Of a stretch of DNA of 8,539 nucleotides, positions 1 through 5,805 are shown piece after piece. Positions within the stretch are counted from its first letter, which is position 1, and each line of letters opens with the position of its first letter. Under the pieces are notes generated by a model. The model was not told the DNA's origin. It ran no database searches and worked only from the letters and a program-made list of their open reading frames with translations. The stretch covers positions 1 through 8,539 of the forward strand of contig JAIRUY010000072.1 of assembly GCA_031254175.1 (NCBI GenBank), written 5' to 3'. The DNA is from Treponema sp. Its GTDB lineage: Bacteria; Spirochaetota; Spirochaetia; Treponematales; Breznakiellaceae. A program made the position numbers and the translations under genes.

Positions 1-36
1 GGCTTCGCGTGAGGTATTATAAAAGTAAAGTTTTAG

Positions 37-101
37 TTGTTCCGGGGTTTGTGTCCCTGTGTGAAGTTTTTAAAATATTTTTTGGAACAAAATGACACAA
101 A
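37..101. repeat. Two interleaved inverted repeats in the leader upstream of the first gene
   Basis: Two perfect inverted repeats overlap in the order a-b-a'-b'. TTGTTCC at 37-43 pairs with GGAACAA at 84-90. TTTGTGTC at 48-55 pairs with GACACAAA at 94-101. Both are read directly from the sequence. In RNA this order would give either two mutually exclusive hairpins or an H-type pseudoknot; in DNA the arms could be protein-binding half sites. The arms are short and the region is AT-rich, so chance is possible. Any function is inference. Confidence 0.4.
49..76 (+). promoter_or_regulatory. Weak candidate sigma70-type promoter for the first operon
   Basis: A -10-like TAAAAT at 71-76 (5 of 6 consensus bases) lies 16 bases after TTGTGT at 49-54, which matches only the TTG of a -35 box. 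Transcription would start near 83, about 50 bases before the first ATG. The elements lie within the interleaved inverted repeats, which would suit an operator, but the match is poor. A TATTAT at 15-20 is an alternative -10 whose -35 would fall outside the window. Confidence 0.2.
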
Positions 102-131
102 AGTAAAAATATTGATATATAACAGGTCAGA

Positions 132-2231
132 ATGATACAGTTATTTAATTACTACTTGCCCCTTAATCCTTGCTCATTTATCATACAGTCAATGGATTTA
201 GAGCAAGAAGAAGCACTGTATGAATTTCTCGAAAACACGACTGAGCCGTTTACAATGGATGATGTTACCAATTATGTTCAGGATTACGGAGGAGAATCTT
301 CGCAGGAACGCTCCAAATCCGGCTGGCTTGGCGTGGGTTCGGGACAAAAACGTGATAAAAAACTGGTTCAGGAAATTGGCGCGTATCTTGAAATGCGGAA
401 AATTGCCTTTAAGCAGGATAACCTAAGGTGGGTTTCCCGCAGGGGATGTTTTGAACCGGCTGTGTTTGCAATAACTCCTTCAAGACTTGAATTGCTGAAT
501 GGTATTCTTATTCCGGGTCACCGATGTGTTCCCTTTGCCAATCCGCTGGTCATGCCGCACCGATATCAATTTTTTTGGAAAGGCAGTCAGGTTCCTGCGA
601 CTACAACCGAAGCGCCGCCAGAGGATCTGTACCCCTACTATTGCATTTACGGTGAAGAATTCGCTCCTCAATATATAGCAAGGGATAACAATAAAAACGA
701 AGAAGCGTTTAATGCCGATCCTTACGAAGATCCGCCCGAAGTTTCAATACATACTCTTGATATGCGCGTTATATACCGGGAATGTTCTTTCGTGCCGGGA
801 GATCGTTTTATTGTTCGTGCATCGAATTGGAAAGAGTGCCTTTTTGAACTTGAAAAGGCCGGAAAAGACGACTGGTCCCGTGCTGATTTGGATGTATGGA
901 TGGAAGCTGCCGAAAACGGTTTTGAAGACAGTTTTGCCCTGCTTGGGCCCGGGGCAAGTACGGAAGAGCAAATTGCCTTTGCGTATTGGTTCGGCGGAAA
1001 ACGAATGAGGAATGTCCCCGCTTATTCACTGGAAGAATTTCTTTTTGAAAAAACCAATCGAATTGAGGCTGTGGCTTTTGGAATTGAAACACGTTTTTGG
1101 TTTGCCGGGAAGGATATTCCCGACAGCAAAGGTATTCAGAATTATTCTGCTCCGCCTGACAAAACATTTATTGAGGATTTATTATTCAAGAAAAATATTC
1201 CCATATCGGAATTTGTTGTTCTTTCATATATTAAAGATGCGTTTTTTCGAAATGAAAAAGATATAGATCAGGTAATTAACCGCCTTATTCCGCCGGCTGT
1301 ACAAATAGATGAAGCGCAATGGGATATTGTTGAGGAATATATTGCCGACGCAATGGAGGATTTTTCCAAAGGGTATTCACTTTTTCTGGATCAGGGAACA
1401 GGTCCGCTAAGGCAGAGAGTTGCGGAATTGCACACTGCTGTTATTGAACTTTCCGCAAGGCTGCAAAAAGGAGAAATTGAACATGCATGGCTGCCAAGAC
1501 ATACTTTCATTTTGCTTTCTCAAATACAGGGACATGCTGCCGCCCTTCTTGAAGATCTTGCTTTTGACGATTCTCCTTCTGAAGCGGAAATTACCGCCAT
1601 TGATAATTCTCTGGACAGCATGATCGATACCTACTCCGAAATTAAAGAACTGATTAACAGCGCTATGGATAGTTTCAGAAGGAGCAACCTTACGGTGATT
1701 CACGGGGGCAAAGACTCAGGTCAGTTATGGAGAATGATACAAATCAGTATTTCCGGGCTTGACGTCTGGCGGAGAGCGATTGTTTCTCATGAATGTACAA
1801 TTGAGGAATTGCACAAGCTGATTCAGGCGGGCATGGACTGGAAAGATACTCTGCGTTTCCGTTTTTATTTTGAAACGCCGGACAGCGTAAAGGAATATCT
1901 GCATGATAAAATGAAGTTAAGTGATATAGATTTTCGGGGAAAAAGAGAGCTTGCTTATGAATATGGTTCAAAATGGAATGTAAAAATTATTATCATGTCT
2001 TCGTATCAGCCGGCAAGAGATGATAAAAAGCGTTTTATTGCCGGCGAAGGCGCTGCGCCTCCCGAACAGGTTGATGGGCCGCGTCATTTCAGAAAATTGC
2101 TTTTTTATCTTGAGGCAGGCGGCATTACGGAAAAAAATTCCGCACAAAAAGAACTGGGAGTGAATTTCACAGGCAGTTTTGATTTGGATAAAGCAAACCG
2201 TAATTTGCGTGCTGTTTTTTTGGATGAGTGA
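132..2231 (+). CDS. Large protein of unknown function with a C-terminal pRiA4b ORF-3-like domain
   Basis: This protein has 699 residues from the ATG at 132, which has a weak AGG ribosome site at 124-126. It has 679 from the in-frame ATG at 192, which lacks a ribosome site but starts a more typical soluble N-terminus. The short hydrophobic stretch before residue 21 does not look like a signal peptide, so a cytoplasmic location is likely. Residues ~21-95 look helical, perhaps a winged-helix fold. The middle (~200-530) is not recognised. Residues ~535-668 resemble the pRiA4b ORF-3-like family: VWRR at 545-548, a TIEELHKLIQAGMDW segment, YEYGSKW at 609-615 and APPEQVDG at 642-649. The family's usual FGD acidic motif and the Cys before the PPED-like motif are missing, so the domain is diverged. 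The family's biochemical role is unknown to me. The ptsN-like gene starts seven bases downstream, suggesting a shared role. The domain call is from memory of the family pattern. Confidence 0.8.
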   Translation: MIQLFNYYLPLNPCSFIIQSMDLEQEEALYEFLENTTEPFTMDDVTNYVQDYGGESSQERSKSGWLGVGSGQKRDKKLVQEIGAYLEMRKIAFKQDNLRWVSRRGCFEPAVFAITPSRLELLNGILIPGHRCVPFANPLVMPHRYQFFWKGSQVPATTTEAPPEDLYPYYCIYGEEFAPQYIARDNNKNEEAFNADPYEDPPEVSIHTLDMRVIYRECSFVPGDRFIVRASNWKECLFELEKAGKDDWSRADLDVWMEAAENGFEDSFALLGPGASTEEQIAFAYWFGGKRMRNVPAYSLEEFLFEKTNRIEAVAFGIETRFWFAGKDIPDSKGIQNYSAPPDKTFIEDLLFKKNIPISEFVVLSYIKDAFFRNEKDIDQVINRLIPPAVQIDEAQWDIVEEYIADAMEDFSKGYSLFLDQGTGPLRQRVAELHTAVIELSARLQKGEIEHAWLPRHTFILLSQIQGHAAALLEDLAFDDSPSEAEITAIDNSLDSMIDTYSEIKELINSAMDSFRRSNLTVIHGGKDSGQLWRMIQISISGLDVWRRAIVSHECTIEELHKLIQAGMDWKDTLRFRFYFETPDSVKEYLHDKMKLSDIDFRGKRELAYEYGSKWNVKIIIMSSYQPARDDKKRFIAGEGAAPPEQVDGPRHFRKLLFYLEAGGITEKNSAQKELGVNFTGSFDLDKANRNLRAVFLDE

Positions 2232-2238
2232 GGTTAAA

Positions 2239-2739
2239 ATGAACAAATCAACAAATTGCCAGACAAGTCTTGCGCAGCTTGTGACACGAGGCGGTATTTA
2301 TTATCAGATTTCAGGCGGCAGCCGGCAGGAAATAATTGCAAACATAATTGAAAAATTAAAGGACAAATTGCCGCCTCGTAAAAACGATGTGCTTTTACAG
2401 GCAATAATGGAAAGGGAAGCTCTGATTTCTACAGGCATTGAAAACGGCATAGCCCTTCCTCATCCGCGTACCCCAATGCTTGAAGAAAATGAAGAACCTT
2501 TTGTGACGATTGCATTTCCGCTTGATCCTCCGGATTGGGAAACTCCGGACAACAGCAAAGCTCATACCGTTTTTCTGATTGTTTCAGAATCGCCGAAACA
2601 GCATCTTCACGCGCTGACAAAAATCAATTTCCTTTGCATGCAGGAAAAATTTTATAATCTGATTTCTTCACGCGCGCCAAAAGCGGAAATTATTGCGGCA
2701 ATTGAAGAAGCCGAAAAAGGCTGGCAAAATACGAACTAG
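2239..2739 (+). CDS. ptsN: PTS EIIA component, nitrogen-regulatory type (PtsN-like)
   Basis: A 166-residue protein covering one complete PTS EIIA type-2 (fructose/Ntr) domain, a normal length for a stand-alone EIIA-Ntr. The motif TGIENGIALPHPR at residues 65-77 holds the phosphorylatable His75. The second conserved segment, PKQHLHALTKINFL, is at 119-132. EIIA-Ntr accepts phosphate from an HPr-type carrier and usually regulates other proteins rather than transporting sugar. No EIIB or EIIC gene is nearby, which fits the permease-less PTS known in treponemes. I chose ATG 2239 because AGGT at 2231-2234 forms a ribosome site; the in-frame ATG at 2224 would overlap the upstream stop and lacks one. 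The 7-base gap after the preceding gene suggests translational coupling and possibly a partner relationship. The stop lies one base from that of the convergent FKBP gene. Confidence 0.88.
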   Translation: MNKSTNCQTSLAQLVTRGGIYYQISGGSRQEIIANIIEKLKDKLPPRKNDVLLQAIMEREALISTGIENGIALPHPRTPMLEENEEPFVTIAFPLDPPDWETPDNSKAHTVFLIVSESPKQHLHALTKINFLCMQEKFYNLISSRAPKAEIIAAIEEAEKGWQNTN

Positions 2740-2740
2740 G

Positions 2741-3451
2741 CTAAAAGTCCTGCTCAAAATCATATCCGGAATCATCAAAACTTAAAATGTCGAGCAGATC
2801 TACCGTAAAGACCAATGTCGCGTATTGCGGAATAACGTTTTGTATGCCGTCCCTGCCATAAGCAAGGTTTGACGGTATATAGAAACGGTATGTGCTGCCT
2901 ATGCCCATCAGTGTTAACCCTTCGCTCCAGCCCGGGATTACCATTTGCAAAGGAATGTAAGCGCCTTCATTTTCGGCAGATCTGTCAAACAGGCTGCCGT
3001 CTGTTAAAGCGCCGACATAATGAACATGGACGATCGAATCGGAAGCTGGTTTTTCGCCTTCTGCTTCAATCAGGATTTCATACTGGAGACCGCTGGGTGT
3101 TACATGTACTTCCGGCCGCCGGGAATTTATTGTCAGAAATTCTGCTTCGCGCTGTCTGCTTTCCGCGGCTGTTTTTTCTCTTGCGTTATTCAGGGCAGTT
3201 TCAATAATTTCTATAGCTTCCTGCTCGCTTAACTGGGGTTCGAGGTCTTCCATCATCACCTTAAACCCTTCGGCAAAAGCATTGTAATCGAATTCCAAAG
3301 GCATTGTGCTCAGATTAGAACCGTAATACATACCAAAGGCATAACTTACGCGGGCTTTTTCATCGGCTTCCCGTAAATCTTCCTGAATGGCTTTTGCGTG
3401 CAGTGTCAGTACCGATAAAAACAAACAAATTAAAATAAAATGTTTTTTCAT
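2741..3451 (-). CDS. Secreted FKBP-type peptidyl-prolyl cis-trans isomerase (FkpA/Mip-like)
   Basis: A 236-residue exported protein. It has a Sec signal peptide (KK, hydrophobic residues 5-17, likely cleavage after AKA at 19-21) and no lipobox Cys. A helical FKBP-N domain spans ~30-115 and a C-terminal FKBP domain ~120-223. FKBPs catalyse cis-trans isomerisation at X-Pro bonds and assist folding in the periplasm. Pocket residues matching FKBP12 are Tyr145, Phe155-Asp156, Val171-Ile172, Trp175 and Tyr198. Deviations are Ile203 near the usual His87 position, and PQY at 208-210 where PPN or PPH is normal. An acidic, aromatic tail follows at 224-236. It is the second gene of an operon, 12 bases after its paralogue; its purine-rich ribosome site (AAGAAAAAAGA) lies in that gap. 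Function is secure at family level; activity of the altered pocket is not. Confidence 0.9.
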   Translation of the reverse strand: MKKHFILICLFLSVLTLHAKAIQEDLREADEKARVSYAFGMYYGSNLSTMPLEFDYNAFAEGFKVMMEDLEPQLSEQEAIEIIETALNNAREKTAAESRQREAEFLTINSRRPEVHVTPSGLQYEILIEAEGEKPASDSIVHVHYVGALTDGSLFDRSAENEGAYIPLQMVIPGWSEGLTLMGIGSTYRFYIPSNLAYGRDGIQNVIPQYATLVFTVDLLDILSFDDSGYDFEQDF

Positions 3452-3463
3452 TCTTTTTTCTTA

Positions 3464-4174
3464 CTAAAGTATTTCCAGAAGTTCAACGGTAAAAATCAGA
3501 GTTGCGTGCGGAGGAATAATTACGCTTCCCGTAAACGGATTGGTCATGCCGCTGGGTCCATAACCCTGATCCGAAGGAATGTAAAGTATGTATTTGCTGC
3601 CGGCGCCCATTAACAGTAATCCTTCGGACCAGCCGGGAACAACTGCGTCAAGCGGCAGTTCGACAGGTTCTCCGTAATAGGAAGAATCAAAGGTTGTGCC
3701 GTCAATCAATGAGCCTTCGTAATGTACCAATACCGTATCGGTCATTAAGGGTTTTCGCCTGCCTGTTTCCGTGATGACTTCGTATTGTAAGCCGCTGGAT
3801 GTTATCATAACTCCCGGTTTTCTTGAGTTTTCCGCCAGAAAAGCAGTTTCATTTTGTTTGGCTTGCGCATTTTGTTTTTCTGTTAAGGCGCTAAAAGCTG
3901 TTTCAATTATTGCCATTGCTTCGATGGAGTCAAACCGCGCTTTATCATATATGCCGTCAGTTAAACCTTTTAAAAATTCATTATAGTTAGGGAAGATGCT
4001 GTCCATTTCCAGGCTTTCTTTTAGACTCATGCCAATACTCATTCCAAGAGCATAAGACGCATCTTTGTCAAAATTTTCTTCTCCCGCAGAAGAACCGGAG
4101 CTGTTTTTGCCGCATCCCAAAAAGGTACAACACGCAAGCAAAATCGTTAAAATAATTAAATTTTTATTTTTCAT
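3464..4174 (-). CDS. Lipoprotein FKBP-type peptidyl-prolyl cis-trans isomerase
   Basis: A 236-residue paralogue of the downstream FKBP. The N-terminus has Lys-rich residues, a hydrophobic core at 6-19 and a lipobox-like FLGC ending at Cys21, followed by a polar GKNSSGSS linker. This predicts a lipoprotein; Cys15 in LLAC is a less likely alternative. The FKBP-N domain spans ~35-125 and the catalytic domain ~128-236. Pocket residues are conserved: Tyr152, Phe162-Asp163, Val178-Val179, Trp182, Tyr205 and PPH at 221-223. A few extra residues (about 211-218) lengthen the loop before PPH. It should act as a membrane-anchored proline isomerase or foldase outside the cytoplasm. It is first in a two-gene operon and ends with adjacent TAG and TAA stops. 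No Shine-Dalgarno sequence is visible before its ATG. Confidence 0.9.
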   Translation of the reverse strand: MKNKNLIILTILLACCTFLGCGKNSSGSSAGEENFDKDASYALGMSIGMSLKESLEMDSIFPNYNEFLKGLTDGIYDKARFDSIEAMAIIETAFSALTEKQNAQAKQNETAFLAENSRKPGVMITSSGLQYEVITETGRRKPLMTDTVLVHYEGSLIDGTTFDSSYYGEPVELPLDAVVPGWSEGLLLMGAGSKYILYIPSDQGYGPSGMTNPFTGSVIIPPHATLIFTVELLEIL

Positions 4175-4254
4175 TGTTAAAATATAGTATTTTTTACGGT
4201 TTATGAATACCCTATTAAACAGAAAAGGATTGTCTTTTGTGTTATAATTGACTT
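4175..4254. promoter_or_regulatory. Divergent intergenic region between the FKBP operon and the phosphorelay operon
   Basis: These 80 AT-rich bases separate two divergent start codons and must hold promoters for both directions. On the minus strand a TACTAT element (plus-strand 4184-4189) could serve as a -10 for the FKBP operon, but no -35 is recognisable and the leader would be only about 3 bases. The plus-strand promoter is listed separately. Confidence 0.5.
4240..4248 (+). promoter_or_regulatory. Extended -10 promoter (TGTTATAAT) for the HPt-receiver gene
   Basis: A consensus TATAAT at 4243-4248 is preceded by TGn at 4240-4242, a complete extended -10 element that can work without a -35 box. 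No good -35 hexamer occurs at 16-18 bases spacing. Transcription starting 6-8 bases downstream would begin at about 4254-4256, at the ATG (4255). That predicts a leaderless mRNA, consistent with the absence of a ribosome site before this ATG. Confidence 0.5.
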
Positions 4255-5238
4255 ATGGCTGGAACGAGCATTGCAGAGAGAAAAGCCGGTACTACGGCTG
4301 TCACGGAAGAATTTGCGGGAATTTTTGTACGGGATACAGCGAGGGTAATTGCTGTACTTGAAACCATACTCGTGAAGGGCGAGCCTGTCAGTGACGATGA
4401 TTTAAAGATATATACAGTCAATGTTCATGGAGTTAAGAGCGCGTTAAGAACCATAAAAGAAAACAAACTTTCTGTCAGTGCGGCCGAGCTGGAAAAAGCC
4501 GGACGTGAAAAAAACATAACAAAAGTTTTTGCGGAAACTCATATCCTGATTAAAGGACTGAGGACGGTAATGGAAAAACTTAAACCGAAAGACAGTAAAG
4601 ACACTGAAATAATGATTGATAAAAACATGGCGTTTATAAAAGAAAACTTAATTTTAATAAAGGATGCTTGTAACTCTTTTGATCAAAAAACTGCCAGAAG
4701 CATACTAATCAGATTAAAGAAAAAGAACTGGCCTCTGAAGCTCAGGGAACAACTGAACGCAATGTCCGAATATTTGCTGGCAGGAGATTTTGAGACAGTT
4801 TCAGCCGCCGCGGATAAAATTATGAATAATGGGCAGCACATTGATTCATGCAGCGCAAGAGTATTGGTAGTTGATGATTTTGTAACTATTCAAAATGCCG
4901 CCGCCGGAATACTTCGAAAATATAATATACAGACAGACTGCGTAACAAGCGGGCAGGAGGCTGTTGACATCATTAAGTGCGGAGAACCCGTTTACAGTTG
5001 TATTTTCATGGATCGTCTGATGCCGGAGATGGACGGCATAGAGGCGGCACAATTGATTCGCTGCATAGATTCAGAATACGCCCGGACAATACCTATTATT
5101 TCCATGACATCCGATCTTTCAAAAGAGGATGAAAAAATGTTTTTAGAGAAAGGCTTTAATGGCTTTTTATCAAAACCTTTAACTGTTTTAAATGTGGAGC
5201 CAATTATTAATAAATGGATCCGTGCCTTTGCGAAGTAA
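4255..5238 (+). CDS. Phosphorelay protein with HPt, helical linker and receiver domains
   Basis: A 327-residue cytoplasmic protein with no membrane segment. Residues ~18-110 form a histidine phosphotransfer (HPt) domain with the likely phosphorylated His58 in VHGVKSA. Residues ~120-195 are a helical segment containing W159 and a YLLAGDFETVSAAADKI stretch; I recall similar segments following the HPt in some hybrid kinases. Residues ~202-325 form a complete receiver: Asp207-Asp208, phosphoacceptor Asp253 in FMDRLMPEMDG, Thr285 and Lys307 in SKPL. It should both accept and pass phosphate within a multistep relay. There is no output domain, so it acts by shuttling phosphate or by protein contact. 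The start is the only ATG before the HPt domain and lacks a ribosome site. It is probably co-transcribed with the HPt gene 38 bases downstream. Confidence 0.88.
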   Translation: MAGTSIAERKAGTTAVTEEFAGIFVRDTARVIAVLETILVKGEPVSDDDLKIYTVNVHGVKSALRTIKENKLSVSAAELEKAGREKNITKVFAETHILIKGLRTVMEKLKPKDSKDTEIMIDKNMAFIKENLILIKDACNSFDQKTARSILIRLKKKNWPLKLREQLNAMSEYLLAGDFETVSAAADKIMNNGQHIDSCSARVLVVDDFVTIQNAAAGILRKYNIQTDCVTSGQEAVDIIKCGEPVYSCIFMDRLMPEMDGIEAAQLIRCIDSEYARTIPIISMTSDLSKEDEKMFLEKGFNGFLSKPLTVLNVEPIINKWIRAFAK

Positions 5239-5263
5239 GAGGACATTTATTTTGCAAGTTTAT

Positions 5264-5268
5264 GGAGG
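5264..5268 (+). promoter_or_regulatory. Strong Shine-Dalgarno site fixing the HPt gene start
   Basis: GGAGG lies 8 bases before the ATG at 5277. It selects that start over the in-frame ATGs at 5214 (inside the preceding gene) and 5262 (which overlaps the site itself). Confidence 0.8.
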
Positions 5269-5276
5269 AAACTGAA

Positions 5277-5645
5277 ATGTCAACAAACAAAACCAATCAA
5301 ATGAACATGGAAACAGGACTTGCCATGTATGGCGGAGATATGGAAACACTAATTACTGTAGTAGAATCTTTTGTGTCCGAAACTCCCGCAAAATTGGACA
5401 AGATACGTCTTGTAACGCAGGAAAACCTGCAGGATTACTTCTATACAGTACATGGTTTAAAGAACGCAAGCGCAACTTTAGGCGCTGATGAAGTAAGCAG
5501 AAAAGCAAAAAAACTTGAAAATGCCGCAAGAGAAGGGGAACTGTCTGTGATATTTGCCGAAAACAGCGATTTTATCAAAGATATAGAAACTCTTGTGAAA
5601 GACGCAAAAGGTTGGCTTGATACTGAAAAAAAGCCAGTTGTTTAG
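5277..5645 (+). CDS. Stand-alone histidine phosphotransfer (HPt) protein
   Basis: A 122-residue, all-helical cytoplasmic protein, the usual size for a free HPt domain. The predicted phosphorylated His59 lies in YTVHGLKNASATLGA (residues 57-70), a good match to the HxLKGxS-xxLG pattern. A KKLENAAREGEL segment follows at 78-89, as in the HPt domains of hybrid kinases. The N-terminal METGLAMYGGDMETLITVVESF stretch (11-32) is also typical of such HPt domains. It should carry phosphate between receiver domains, plausibly from a receiver on the kinase at 5806 to the receiver of the protein at 4255. It follows the HPt-receiver gene by 38 bases with a strong ribosome site and is probably in its operon. 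A terminator-like hairpin follows. Confidence 0.88.
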   Translation: MSTNKTNQMNMETGLAMYGGDMETLITVVESFVSETPAKLDKIRLVTQENLQDYFYTVHGLKNASATLGADEVSRKAKKLENAAREGELSVIFAENSDFIKDIETLVKDAKGWLDTEKKPVV

Positions 5646-5676
5646 GCTCAGTTTTTATTCGTGGCGAGGGTTTAGG

Positions 5677-5730
5677 ACACAGTCCGTATCTCCGCCCCCT
5701 CTGCGGCTGTGTATTTTATTATCTTTTTAT
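5677..5730 (+). terminator. Probable intrinsic terminator after the HPt gene
   Basis: ACACAG at 5677-5682 pairs with CTGTGT at 5707-5712. After one unpaired T, CCG at 5684-5686 extends the stem against CGG at 5704-5706. The result is a nine-pair stem with a 17-base loop. A T-rich run (5713-5730) follows, including five consecutive T. The loop is long and the T run is broken by A, so efficiency may be partial. It would separate the HPt operon from the kinase gene. Confidence 0.5.
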
Positions 5731-5750
5731 CAATTATTGTAGTAAAATTA

Positions 5751-5768
5751 AAGGTATAAAAGGTATAT
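5751..5768 (+). repeat. Two tandem 9-bp units (AAGGTATAA / AAGGTATAT) before the kinase gene
   Basis: The units differ only in the last base and lie about 40 bases before the kinase ATG. They contain -10-like TATAAA (5755-5760) and TATATA (5764-5769). They could be part of the kinase promoter or a regulator site. I found no convincing -35 box at the right spacing. Function is inference. Confidence 0.3.
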
Positions 5769-5788
5769 AAGATAAAACAGCGCATGTT

Positions 5789-5796
5789 AAGGAAGG
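5789..5796 (+). promoter_or_regulatory. Shine-Dalgarno site for the sensor kinase
   Basis: AAGGAAGG ends 9 bases before the ATG at 5806 and supports that start. An ATG at 5784 is upstream of the site and in a different frame. Confidence 0.65.
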
Positions 5797-5805
5797 CAGT
5801 TTTTC

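Noticed and set aside
808..1703. Several 60-120 codon frames on both strands inside the first large gene
   Set aside because: The long + frame is uninterrupted through them. Their translations are rich in unusual residues for a protein and show no domain or ribosome site.
132..2231. Reading the pRiA4b ORF-3-like domain as evidence of an insertion element
   Set aside because: No transposase, terminal inverted repeats or target duplications are visible. The domain is only the C-terminal part of a large gene coupled to a chromosomal-type ptsN.
2709..2722. AGCC-GAAAAA-GGCT mini-hairpin near the end of the ptsN-like gene
   Set aside because: It has only four pairs, lies inside the coding region, and has no T run after it, so it is not a credible terminator.
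2869..3232. Plus-strand open frames opposite the soluble FKBP gene
   Set aside because: The minus strand encodes a complete FKBP with conserved pocket residues; the plus-strand frames are Cys/Arg-rich shadows.
4248..4253. TTGACT resembling a -35 box
   Set aside because: It overlaps the end of the TATAAT and no -10 element lies 16-18 bases downstream; the extended -10 explains the region better.
5622..5656. Hairpin-like pairing (ACTGA...TCAGT with GCC...GGC) overlapping the HPt stop codon, followed by TTTTT
   Set aside because: The stem is broken by six unpaired A on one side and the inner stem is only three pairs. The 5677-5712 hairpin is the better terminator candidate, though this one could contribute.
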